This document shows, piece after piece, positions 51,163-61,191 of a stretch of 64,000 nt of DNA (its first letter is position 1; every line of letters begins with the position of its first letter). The position numbers and the translations under genes are program-made. The DNA is from UBA5793 sp040255465 (GTDB lineage: Bacteria > Planctomycetota > Phycisphaerae > Phycisphaerales > UBA5793): the NCBI GenBank assembly GCA_040255465.1, contig JBDZVA010000004.1:248001-312000 (forward strand), written 5' to 3'. The notes below the pieces were generated by a model. It did not search any database, was not told the origin of the DNA, and was given only the letters and a program-made list of their open reading frames with translations.

Positions 51163-51738
51163 ATGCGCACAAATCAACGAGCCTTTACCCTGCTCGAATT
51201 GCTCGTGGTCATGGGCATTATGAGCCTGCTTATCGCCATGCTCATGCCCGGCCTGTCGATGGCCCGCAAGAGCGCCCGGCGGACGGCCTGCGCTTCAAAC
51301 CTCCACCAGATCGCCGTCGGTCTGACGAACTACCAGATCGACAGCAAGGGCATCCTGCCGTACTTCATCCCCCTCTCCAAGCAGAACGGTGAAGAAGATC
51401 AGTCCGAAATGCTCAAGGCGCTCAAGCGCTACATCGACGGCGACCCCGTCTGGACCTGCCCCGATGATGACACCGGCGTGGCCGAAGAGCTCGGCTCCAG
51501 TTACGACTATTGGCCCGGCTGGATCATGTGGGCCCGCGAACTGTTCAAGGGCGACTCGCCCCGGTCGGTCGCGCGCATCGTAACCAAGTTCTACGAGTTC
51601 TCCCCCGAGAAGTACCCCGTCATGGCGGATGCCGAAGGCTGGCACATGCCGCTCGACGAGACCGGCAAGAACGCTTCGTGGTGGGACGGCTCCGTCTCTT
51701 CACTGCGCGACTGGACCAATCCGCGCTGGCGGCAGTGA
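51163..51738 (+). CDS. Pseudopilin-like protein
   Basis: A 191-residue protein. The ATG at 51163 has GGGGAG 5 nt upstream (another ATG lies one codon before). The leader MRTNQRA is followed by FTLLELLVVMGIMSLLIAML, the prepilin N-terminal helix; the residue before Phe is Ala rather than the usual Gly, so peptidase processing may be weak or differ. ACASNLHQIAVGLTNYQID follows, as in DUF1559 proteins. The C-terminus has WWDGSVSSLRDW, a degenerate form of the H-X9-DG tail lacking the histidine. It is a short, divergent member of the family. Confidence 0.78.
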   Translation: MRTNQRAFTLLELLVVMGIMSLLIAMLMPGLSMARKSARRTACASNLHQIAVGLTNYQIDSKGILPYFIPLSKQNGEEDQSEMLKALKRYIDGDPVWTCPDDDTGVAEELGSSYDYWPGWIMWARELFKGDSPRSVARIVTKFYEFSPEKYPVMADAEGWHMPLDETGKNASWWDGSVSSLRDWTNPRWRQ

Positions 51739-51779
51739 TCGATACCTCGTTTGACGCGGCTTGAGCCGCAGGATGATTC

Positions 51780-52523
51780 ATGAGCTGGCGTGATGCATTT
51801 ACAGGGTGGGGACAAGCACTGCGAAAGCAGTCGGGCTACCTGCGCGAGCCCCGCACGATCTGGACGCTGAGCATCAGCGGCGGACTGGTGGTCGCCGGCG
51901 GCGTCACGCTCGCGATCATCTCCATGCTGCCCGTTCCCGCGCCAGATGTCATGGGCGATGATCTCACTTCGGTCGCCTCGTTCGCGATGACGGAAGATTT
52001 CAACCGCCTCTCGCCGCGCGAACGCCTGAGCTACCTGCAGAAGTTCTTCGACCGGTTCCGCGGCTTTGATGAGAGCGACGCCGCCGAACTTTCCGAGTTG
52101 CTCGCCGACATCAACTTCAAACTGCGCCAGCAGATCGAAGAGAACGTGCGCCGTCTGGCGGTGGACTTCCTGGCCGAATCCGCGATGGACTACGCCAACG
52201 TGCCTCTCGACGAGCGCGAAGACTTTCTGCGCAACCTCCTGCTCGAGATGGACAAACTCAGCGATGGATTCGCGGGCAAAGATCGCGAGATCACCGACGA
52301 AGAGCGCATAGCGGCAATGGAGCGCCAGGGTAAGCGCGAGCAGGATCGCGCCAGCGAGCAGATCGGCTCGACCGTCGACCCCCGCGGCGTCAATATGATC
52401 TTCAATATCTACGAGACCGAAGTGTCCGGCAAGGTCCCGGCCGTGCAGCGCGGCGCCATCGCCAAACTCATGCTCGACCTCACGAAGATGCGTCGCGGCC
52501 AGTCGATCCGCCCCGGAAACTAG
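51780..52523 (+). CDS. Membrane-anchored helical protein of unknown function
   Basis: A 247-residue protein with a short cytoplasmic N-terminus, one membrane span (about 32-50, ISGGLVVAGGVTLAIISML) and a long acidic helical periplasmic part. That part contains RLSYLQKFFDRFRGFDESD, KLRQQIEENVRRLAVDF and EITDEERIAAMERQGKREQD, with coiled-coil-like spacing. It lies 41 nt after the pseudopilin gene and may be co-transcribed with it. No enzyme motif is visible. It could be an assembly or scaffold protein; that is a guess. Confidence 0.65.
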   Translation: MSWRDAFTGWGQALRKQSGYLREPRTIWTLSISGGLVVAGGVTLAIISMLPVPAPDVMGDDLTSVASFAMTEDFNRLSPRERLSYLQKFFDRFRGFDESDAAELSELLADINFKLRQQIEENVRRLAVDFLAESAMDYANVPLDEREDFLRNLLLEMDKLSDGFAGKDREITDEERIAAMERQGKREQDRASEQIGSTVDPRGVNMIFNIYETEVSGKVPAVQRGAIAKLMLDLTKMRRGQSIRPGN

Positions 52524-52634
52524 GCTTTTCCCCGTTTCAACACGACATTGCTCTCCGACACGTGCCGCGGTTGGCTGCTAAACTTGTGCCCCCCCTGAAT
52601 TGACCGCCATTCTTCAGGATAAACAGGAGCAACC

Positions 52635-54620
52635 GTGACCACGCTGGCGACACCAACGCACGAATCGCAACCCCGCCCGCGCGACGAAGATGACACCCTC
52701 ACCGCCGCGCGATCGGCTGTCGATCGCGCCGCAGCCGCCCTGCTCTCGCTTCAGAAGCCAGACGGCCACTGGTGCGCTGAACTCGAAGGCGATTCCATCC
52801 TCAACAGCGAGTACACGCTGATGAAGTGGATCCTCCGGGAGGAAGACGACCCGCGCTTGCCGAAAATCTTGACCTACCTCCGCCGACTCCAGCGGCCCGA
52901 CGGCGCGTGGGGTCAGTACCCCGGCAGCGGTGTCGATGTGAGCGCGACCGTGAAGGCCTACGCGTGCCTGCTGCTCGATGGCGACGATCCCGGCGAGCCA
53001 CACATGCAGCGCGCGGCCGACGCCATCCACGTCCACGGCGGCGCTGAAGCGTGCAACAGTTTCAGCAACTTCTATCTCGCAGCGCTCGGCCTGATCGACT
53101 GGGACGCCGTCCCCGCTATCCCACCGGAGATGATCTACCTGCCGCGCTGGTTCTACTTCCACCTCGACAAGGTTTCGGCGTGGACACGCACCATGATCCT
53201 GCCGCTGGCCATCTGCACCGCGCTGCGGCCGGTGCGATCGCTGCCAGCCAGCATCAGCATCGATCATCTCTTCAATGACATCCGCTTCAAGAAGACGCTC
53301 TCGAAGAAGTTTGATTCGTTCCCGCTGACGTGGAACAACTTCTTCCTCGCCGTCGATCGCGTGCTCAAGATCGTGCAGCGGGCGGACGCATCGCCGCTGC
53401 GGCGCAGCGCGCTCAAGCAAGCCGAGCAATGGATCCTCGATCGCGCCAGCGCCAGGCATACCGAGGGACTCGGCGCCATCTTCCCGCCGATGGTCTACCT
53501 CCAGATTGCTTTCGATGCGCTCGGTTACGAGCGCTCACATCCGGTCATGCAGCAGGCCGAGCGCGATCTCGATGACTTCATCATCGAGGAGCCCGATCAC
53601 ATTCGCATCCAACCCTGCTTCTCACCGGTGTGGGATACGGGTATCGCGCTGTATGCCCTGACCGAGTGCGACAAGACGATTGACAACGCACCCGAAGTCC
53701 GTCGCGCCTGCGACTGGCTGCTGGCCAAAGAGAATCGCCTCGCCGGCGACTGGGCTCGCACCGTCGACGCCGAGCCGGCGGGCTGGTACTTCGAGTATCG
53801 CAACGAGTGGTACCCCGACGTCGATGACACCGCGATGGTCGCCATGGCCCTGCACCGCGCCGGCGGGCAAGCGAACCGCGCCGCAGGCGAGCGCGGCGTG
53901 CAGTGGATCCTCGCCATGCAGAACGACGACGGCGGCTGGGCGGCGTTCGACAAGACCCGCGACCGACCCATCCTCGAAAAAGTCCCCTTTGCGGATCACA
54001 ACGCGATGCAGGACCCATCGTGCCCGGACATCACCGGCCGCGTCCTTGAGTGTCTTGCATGGCACGGCATCCGCGCCGACAACCCCGCCGTGCAGCGCGC
54101 TGTGAAGTACATCAAGTCGAAACAAGAGCCTGAGGGGTGCTGGTTCGGCCGTTGGGGTGTCAACTACATCTACGGCACGTGGCAATCGATCGGCGGCATG
54201 CGCCACATCGGCGTCGACATGACCCAGCCGTGGATCCAGCGCGCCGGCCACTGGCTCAAGAGTGTACAGAAACCCGACGGCTCGTTCGGCGAGTCCGCTA
54301 ACTCCTACGAAGACCCGTCTCTCAAGGGAATCGGACCATCGACCGCGTCGCAAACCGCGTGGGCGGCAATGACGTTGCAGGTCGTCTTCGGCCCCGACGA
54401 TCCCGATCTCGCCCGCGCCATTCGCTGGCTCTGCAACACGCAACTCAGCGCTGCTGATGCGCCGAACCGATCACTCAATCCCGATGGCGACCCGCCGGGT
54501 TCATGGGTTGAAACTGAGTTCACCGGCACAGGCTTCCCGCGGGTCTTCTACCTGCGCTACCACCTCTATCGCCTGTACTTCCCGCTCATGGCCATCGCGC
54601 GCTGGGCCAGGAGTCAGTAG
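52635..54620 (+). CDS. shc: Squalene-hopene cyclase
   Basis: A 661-residue terpene cyclase that folds squalene into hopene/hopanol, which give hopanoids for membrane ordering. The catalytic acid motif DVDDTA is at 395-400, matching the DXDDTA of the bacterial enzyme. Several QW-type repeats (for example QKPDGHWCAELEGD, QRPDGAWGQYPG, QNDDGGWAAFD, QKPDGSFGES) brace the two helical barrels. The length is close to the usual 630-680. It stands alone; hpn genes are not visible. Hopanoids are known in planctomycetes. Two MITE-like elements follow its 3' end. Confidence 0.96.
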   Translation: MTTLATPTHESQPRPRDEDDTLTAARSAVDRAAAALLSLQKPDGHWCAELEGDSILNSEYTLMKWILREEDDPRLPKILTYLRRLQRPDGAWGQYPGSGVDVSATVKAYACLLLDGDDPGEPHMQRAADAIHVHGGAEACNSFSNFYLAALGLIDWDAVPAIPPEMIYLPRWFYFHLDKVSAWTRTMILPLAICTALRPVRSLPASISIDHLFNDIRFKKTLSKKFDSFPLTWNNFFLAVDRVLKIVQRADASPLRRSALKQAEQWILDRASARHTEGLGAIFPPMVYLQIAFDALGYERSHPVMQQAERDLDDFIIEEPDHIRIQPCFSPVWDTGIALYALTECDKTIDNAPEVRRACDWLLAKENRLAGDWARTVDAEPAGWYFEYRNEWYPDVDDTAMVAMALHRAGGQANRAAGERGVQWILAMQNDDGGWAAFDKTRDRPILEKVPFADHNAMQDPSCPDITGRVLECLAWHGIRADNPAVQRAVKYIKSKQEPEGCWFGRWGVNYIYGTWQSIGGMRHIGVDMTQPWIQRAGHWLKSVQKPDGSFGESANSYEDPSLKGIGPSTASQTAWAAMTLQVVFGPDDPDLARAIRWLCNTQLSAADAPNRSLNPDGDPPGSWVETEFTGTGFPRVFYLRYHLYRLYFPLMAIARWARSQ

Positions 54621-54649
54621 AGGCACTTGCCGTCCATCGCGCCGTTCGT

Positions 54650-54774
54650 GGGTGCCACACAGCACTCCGCTTCGGATGCTGTGTGCGAACGTGCAGGTGC
54701 ACTCGTCCCTAATGCACCCTCGTGTGTCGAAGAACACTCGCACACATCGCCCAGAGCGGCGAGGTGTGGCACCC
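54650..54774. mobile_element. MITE-like inverted-repeat element, copy A
   Basis: A 125-bp element bounded by perfect 11-bp inverted repeats, GGGTGCCACAC (54650-54660) and GTGTGGCACCC (54764-54774). Inside are two further hairpins: ACACAGCA..TGCTGTGT near the left end, and CACACATCGCC..GGCGAGGTGTG near the right end with one mismatch. It carries no coding sequence. A second copy lies 18 bp downstream. It is probably a non-autonomous element mobilised in trans, or a structured 3' element; no transposase is in the window. Confidence 0.7.
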
Positions 54775-54792
54775 TACGGGTCACACGCAACT

Positions 54793-54918
54793 GGGTGCCA
54801 CACAGCACTCCGCTTCGGATGCGGTGTGCGAACGTGCAGGCGCGCCCAACTGACAGCACGCCGCGGCGATCCATGAACCCTCGGCACACATCGCCCAGAG
54901 CGGCGAGGTGTGGCACCC
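54793..54918. mobile_element. MITE-like inverted-repeat element, copy B
   Basis: A 126-bp tandem copy of the element at 54650 with the same 11-bp ends (54793-54803 and 54908-54918). The outer thirds are nearly identical to copy A, including GCACTCCGCTTCGGATG and CATCGCCCAGAGCGGCGAGG. The middle third differs. Together they fill most of the 346-bp gap between shc and tmk, which holds nothing else recognisable. Confidence 0.7.
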
Positions 54919-54966
54919 GATTGCGCGCCTCCCACGTCGCCCGAAGCAGCGATTCTTCCAAGCGCG

Positions 54967-55629
54967 TCACTCCGCCGCGTACCGTCGCGCCATCGCATCG
55001 ATGAGCGCACTCCACACCGCGGCCGCATCGCCGTTGGCATCAATCACCATGTAGTGCCCGGGATCCTCGCGCGCCTGTGAGAGATAACCTTCGCGCACGC
55101 GCTTGTGATACGCGCTCCCCTTGGCTTCCATGCGATCGAGCAGCGGGTTGAGGCGCGACGCCGCTGTCTCGGGCGTGACGTCGAAGATGACCATCAGATG
55201 CGGTGCGACCTGGCCGCACGCGATGCGCGCGACCGCACGAATGTCATCGAGACTCATCCCTCCCGCCGTCCCCTGGTACGCGAGCGTTGAACTCACGAAC
55301 CGGTCGGCCAGCACGACCTCGCCGCGCTGCAGCGCCGGCCCAATCCGCTCGGCCACCAGTTGCGCCCGGCTGGCCATGTACAGCAGCATCTCGGCCCGCA
55401 CGTCGAGATCGACGTGCCGATGGTCCAGCAGGACGTGGCGAATCTCTTCGCCAATCAACGTGCCGCCCGGCTCGCGCACCTCGCAGACCGTCAGCCCGCG
55501 AGCCTGCGCAAAGTCCGAAAACTTGTGAAACTGAGTCGATTTCCCCGAGCCATCCGGCCCGTCAAAGACAATAAACTGCCCACGGAGGCGGTTGTGCCAA
55601 TCAGACTGGTTCGATGCGGCCGCGGACAC
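54967..55629 (-). CDS. tmk: Thymidylate kinase
   Basis: A 220-residue kinase that converts dTMP to dTDP. The P-loop is FDGPDGSGKST, the substrate motif is EPGGT with RAEMLLYMASRAQLV, and the DR(F/Y) motif is ADRFVSSTLAYQG. The lid region contains NPLLDRMEAKGSAYH. The start is GTG 55629, giving an N-terminus of about 17 residues before the first strand; an alternative downstream start was not found. It ends beside the MITE-like elements and converges on shc. Confidence 0.94.
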   Translation of the reverse strand: MSAAASNQSDWHNRLRGQFIVFDGPDGSGKSTQFHKFSDFAQARGLTVCEVREPGGTLIGEEIRHVLLDHRHVDLDVRAEMLLYMASRAQLVAERIGPALQRGEVVLADRFVSSTLAYQGTAGGMSLDDIRAVARIACGQVAPHLMVIFDVTPETAASRLNPLLDRMEAKGSAYHKRVREGYLSQAREDPGHYMVIDANGDAAAVWSALIDAMARRYAAE

Positions 55630-55745
55630 GGCGGGATGATGCGCCCCATCTGCCGCAAAAGCAAGTGTCTCGCAAGATTGAAGCTCAGGGCCGCATCGAT
55701 TCCCTGTACAATGCCTTGAGGAATCGATCAGGCGGAGGAGAGATC

Positions 55746-57257
55746 ATGTCCATGAGTGCGATTTCGTTTGCCGCGGCGGCCGCCGCGATGATCAACCAAC
55801 CCGTTTCCGTGCGCGATACCCTGCCGCCGCGCTACGTCGAATCGTCCATCGGCCTCGAAACGCCACGCTGGGATGGCGGCCGGTCGATGCTCAAACTCGC
55901 CGATCTCAATCTCGACGGCCATCCAGACCTCATCACCGTCGGCGATCACGGCTCACCCTTCGTCAACACCGACATGCACGGCATCACCGTGTGGTTTGGC
56001 AATGGCGCCGGTCAATGGCAACCATATCAGGACGGCAACTTCGGCTACGGCGGCGTGGCCGTCGGCGATGTGAACAACGACGGCCTGCCCGACGTCGGCT
56101 GGGGCGTGCATCACAACTATGGCTCGGGCGGCTACGGCGATCGTGTCATGGGTGTGGCGCTGGGCGACGGCACCGGCCGCAACTGGACGCCGTGGGATCA
56201 GGGCCTCGGCGTCGACGGCCAGTCGTGGGGCATGTTCGGCACCGAGTTCGCCGACATCAACGTCGACGGCCTGCTCGACATCGCCTCTGTGTCATTCGGC
56301 TGCTGCGACGGCTTCCACGCCTACCTCAACAACGGCAATGGCACGTGGACACGCTCGTTCGGATTCCTCGGCGGCAATTCCACCATGGACGTCGCCAGCG
56401 GCGACATCAACAACGACGGCTACCCCGACTTCGCCGTCGCCCACCAGAACGGCACGATCTACCTCGGCGACGGGCTGGGTGGATTCACACTCGGCGACCA
56501 GAATCTCCCCGGCGGGGGCAACCAGGGCCGGCGCGGCGTTGCGCTGGGCGATGTCAACGGCGACGCCTTCGATGATCTCTCTCTCGTCAACAGCGCCGGC
56601 GGCGTGGAGGTCTATCTCCAGGCGCCCGGCTCATCGCAGTGGGTGTTCTGGAGCGAAGGGCTGCCGACCAGCGGCTCGTGGCAGGCCACCAGACTCGCAG
56701 ACATGAACGGCGACGGCTGGACCGACCTCGTTGCATTCGGCAACAGGCGTCTCGCAGTGTGGCTCTTCGACGGCGATCGCACCTGGACCGGCGCGGCAAC
56801 GTTTACCCTTCCCGGACCGGGCGACTACTCATCGATGGTGGTTGGCGACGCCACGCACAACGGCCGGCCCGACATCGCCATCGTCGCCGACGAAGGCAGC
56901 ATCTTCAGTTCGCGCAACAAACTCCACTTCTTCCGCGAGACGACGGCGCCCAGTGCGCTGCGAATCCGCATCTCCGGCCCGCCGCGCTATCGCACGATTC
57001 GCGAGGGCGCGGTGTGCTTCATCGAATGGCGCTGCGCCGTGCCGGGCAACGTCGCGTCGGAAGTGAAACTCGAACTGAGCGAAGCCGGGCGATTCGGCCC
57101 ATGGATCACCATCGGCGAGCACCTGCCCAACAACGGTCGGCATCAGGCGATCGTCAACGTATCGCAGTACAACAGCGACGCGTACATCCGCGCAACAGTG
57201 ACGACGGCTACCGGGCGCGCCGTGGATGTGGCGGGTCCGTTTTCAATCCTGCCGTAG
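55746..57257 (+). CDS. FG-GAP/VCBS propeller protein
   Basis: A 503-residue protein. The ATG at 55746 follows GGAGGAGAG. The first 20 residues (ISFAAAAAAMI) are only weakly hydrophobic, so the signal peptide is short and doubtful. FG-GAP blades are clear: LADLNLDGHPDLITVGDH, GDVNNDGLPDVGWG, GDINNDGYPDFAVAH, ADMNGDGWTDLVAFG and GDATHNGRPDIAIVAD. The C-terminal 110 residues are an Ig-like domain that differs from the module of the 42-45 kb proteins. A TACAAT -10 box lies near 55707. It converges closely on ftsH. Confidence 0.8.
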   Translation: MSMSAISFAAAAAAMINQPVSVRDTLPPRYVESSIGLETPRWDGGRSMLKLADLNLDGHPDLITVGDHGSPFVNTDMHGITVWFGNGAGQWQPYQDGNFGYGGVAVGDVNNDGLPDVGWGVHHNYGSGGYGDRVMGVALGDGTGRNWTPWDQGLGVDGQSWGMFGTEFADINVDGLLDIASVSFGCCDGFHAYLNNGNGTWTRSFGFLGGNSTMDVASGDINNDGYPDFAVAHQNGTIYLGDGLGGFTLGDQNLPGGGNQGRRGVALGDVNGDAFDDLSLVNSAGGVEVYLQAPGSSQWVFWSEGLPTSGSWQATRLADMNGDGWTDLVAFGNRRLAVWLFDGDRTWTGAATFTLPGPGDYSSMVVGDATHNGRPDIAIVADEGSIFSSRNKLHFFRETTAPSALRIRISGPPRYRTIREGAVCFIEWRCAVPGNVASEVKLELSEAGRFGPWITIGEHLPNNGRHQAIVNVSQYNSDAYIRATVTTATGRAVDVAGPFSILP

Positions 57258-57275
57258 AACGATTGAGCAAGACAA

Positions 57276-59318
<2,043 letters not shown>

Positions 59319-59430
59319 GAAGTGCTGTTCCCACAGGCCAACGGCCTTGACGGCCCTGTGCCGTGGCCCGCGACGCCCGTGCTGGTTTATCGACTCCACC
59401 GGGTCGACGGTTAATGCTACGCCCCAAGTC

Positions 59431-59970
59431 TTACCATTGATCGCGCATCGCCGCGACGATTTGCTCCGCCAATCGCTCCGCTACGCCGTATTCGGCGATT
59501 TCGGGCCTCTCGCCCACCGGACGTGAGGGCATGTACTCGTCTCCGGCAGAAAACTCTCGCCGTTCCACGATGGTCTTCCCCGTGCGAACGTCCCTCCACT
59601 GGAAATCCACCGTCACGCTCAGGAGCATCTCACGGACCAGTCCGCTGCCCCGCGAGCGATTCAACCGCGTCTTTTCCACACCCGTAATGGTGCCGGATAA
59701 CTCCGTTTCCGCCGATTCGTTATTCACCACCGCATATGGCGTGCGCTTCTGGATTTCCTTGATCAGCGCATCAGTGATCTCGCGTTCGATGCCCGTCACG
59801 TAGGTGTTGTTGTCAAAGATCTGCACCGCCACGGAGTGGTACTTCTCCGGATACAGGCTGCGCGCCGTGTAGCCCGTCCGCTCGCCATCGCTTGAAGCGC
59901 ATCCGCCGGCCCACATCACCCCAACCGCGAGCGCCGCCAGCATCAGGTTTCGTCCCAACCCGGAGATCAT
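59431..59970 (-). CDS. LptE-like outer-membrane lipoprotein
   Basis: A 179-residue lipoprotein with lipobox WAGGC (Cys24) after a hydrophobic signal. The mature part has the LptE-type order of strands and helix: VAVQIFDNNTYVTGIEREIT, DALIKEIQKRTPYAVVN, ETELSGTITGVEKTRLN, LLSVTVDFQWRDVRTGKTIV, then RLAEQIVAAMRDQW. LptE plugs the LptD barrel in lipopolysaccharide export. No lptD is in the window. The start overlaps the BamD-like gene by ATGA. The family match is from pattern and not certain at this low identity. Confidence 0.8.
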   Translation of the reverse strand: MISGLGRNLMLAALAVGVMWAGGCASSDGERTGYTARSLYPEKYHSVAVQIFDNNTYVTGIEREITDALIKEIQKRTPYAVVNNESAETELSGTITGVEKTRLNRSRGSGLVREMLLSVTVDFQWRDVRTGKTIVERREFSAGDEYMPSRPVGERPEIAEYGVAERLAEQIVAAMRDQW

Positions 59971-61070
59971 GGTTGATTCTCCTCGGAAGCGCCGGCCGCC
60001 TCCGGCGCGGGCGGCCCGGCCGGTTCATTGAGACTCGCCGGCCCGCCTTCGATCTTCAATTCGTCGGGCACTTCATCACTCACCCAGCCTCGATTCCTCA
60101 TCGCTCGATACGCCCGCTGGGCGGCGAGCGTCGAGGAGTGGCGGCGAAGCAGGCGATCAAGCACGAACCGGGCGGACACTTCATCATCCCGCCTCAGATA
60201 GAAATCAGCGTCGACGAGCATCTTCTCTGCCCGCGCCTCTTCAATGCGCTGCTGCAGAGCCTCGGCCCGCATCTGCTGTGCCACAGCAGGATACCGCGTG
60301 CGGAGGATGTTCAGCCAGCCATCCGCTTCGTCGAGTCCGGAGACGTCAAACGCAGGCCCCTTGAAGGTGGCCAGGTAGGAATAGACCAGCCGCTGCATCG
60401 CGTCGGCGTTGTCCGCAGCCTTGGGGTTGTTCTTGATATAGATGTCGTACATCGTCGCCGCAAGTTCCATGTTGCGGCGGTCGTAGTAGAAATCGGCCAG
60501 CGCGCGCCCGGCGCGTTCGGCAAGTTTGCTTCCCGGCGCCCGCTCCTGAATCCGGATGAACAGCTCCTCCGCCTCGTCATAGGCGCGGAACCAGCGCATC
60601 CCCAGCATCCGACGCCGCATCCCGCCGGCGAACAGCTGCGCCACCTCAAACTCCCGCTCCAGCGCGATCATGAATGCTTCGCTGCCGGGGTAGACGCGGC
60701 AGACATACTCGTAGTCGAAGAGAGACTTGTAGTAGTCCTTGGCCATGAAATACGCATCAGCGCGGATGAGGTACGCCTCAGGCTCAAGTGGATCACCCTT
60801 GTGGCTCTTGAGCCACGTGTCCATCCGCCGCCGGGCGTCGCCGTAACGCTTCTGGGCGAGGGCCTGGCGGGCCAGATGCAGTTCGCCCGCAGGCGTGTTG
60901 AGTTCGGGCTCATCGACGATGGACCAGGTGCCGCTGCCGTCGAGGTGACGCTCGACCTGCTGGCCGAGGGTGACCGAGACGCCCAGCGTCATCGTCAGCG
61001 CAATCGTGGCGACGGACGCTGGCATGATCGTTCGTCGCACGACGCGGAGATTGTGGCGTGGTTCAGTCAT
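59967..61070 (-). CDS. BamD-like tetratricopeptide protein
   Basis: A 367-residue exported protein. The signal region is MPASVATIALTMTLGVSVTLGQ. The mature part consists of TPR-like helical pairs: LARQALAQKRYGDARRRMDT, EAYLIRADAYFMAKDYYKSL, then AERAGRALADFYYDRRNMEL and further repeats. This resembles the outer-membrane assembly protein BamD/YfiO, although no lipobox is visible. The C-terminus is Pro/Ala-rich. The ATG at 61070 lies 10 nt after the -10 box of a good promoter (61081-61109), so earlier ATGs would fall inside the promoter. It is coupled to the LptE-like gene. Confidence 0.75.
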   Translation of the reverse strand: MTEPRHNLRVVRRTIMPASVATIALTMTLGVSVTLGQQVERHLDGSGTWSIVDEPELNTPAGELHLARQALAQKRYGDARRRMDTWLKSHKGDPLEPEAYLIRADAYFMAKDYYKSLFDYEYVCRVYPGSEAFMIALEREFEVAQLFAGGMRRRMLGMRWFRAYDEAEELFIRIQERAPGSKLAERAGRALADFYYDRRNMELAATMYDIYIKNNPKAADNADAMQRLVYSYLATFKGPAFDVSGLDEADGWLNILRTRYPAVAQQMRAEALQQRIEEARAEKMLVDADFYLRRDDEVSARFVLDRLLRRHSSTLAAQRAYRAMRNRGWVSDEVPDELKIEGGPASLNEPAGPPAPEAAGASEENQP

Positions 61071-61080
61071 CTTCGCGGGC

Positions 61081-61109
61081 ATGATAGAGCCGGGCGGGGA
61101 CACCGCCAA
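61081..61109 (-). promoter_or_regulatory. Promoter of the BamD-like/LptE-like unit
   Basis: The -35 TTGGCG (61104-61109) and the -10 TATCAT (61081-61086) are 17 bp apart; the -10 matches 5 of 6 bases of TATAAT. Transcription would start near 61074, just before the ATG at 61070. This supports that start and a nearly leaderless message. Confidence 0.55.
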
Positions 61110-61138
61110 CCGCTCATCGAATCGAGGCATTCATGAAA

Positions 61139-61164
61139 CGGGACGGGCCAGAAGGCCCGTCCCG
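61139..61164 (-). terminator. Intrinsic terminator of the exported protein gene
   Basis: A perfect 11-bp stem, CGGGACGGGCC, with loop AGAA is followed on the minus strand by TTTC. It lies 27 nt after the stop of the gene at 61192. Confidence 0.8.
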
Positions 61165-61191
61165 CAATCAACTCACAAAGGACATTCGGAT

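Noticed and set aside
54650..54918. CRISPR array.
   Set aside because: There are only two copies of 125 bp, with inverted ends and an 18-bp gap. No regular short repeats and spacers and no cas genes are present.
54627..55004. Open frames within the MITE-like pair.
   Set aside because: They arise from the repeated inverted sequence, are rich in Arg, Ser and His, and overlap tmk.
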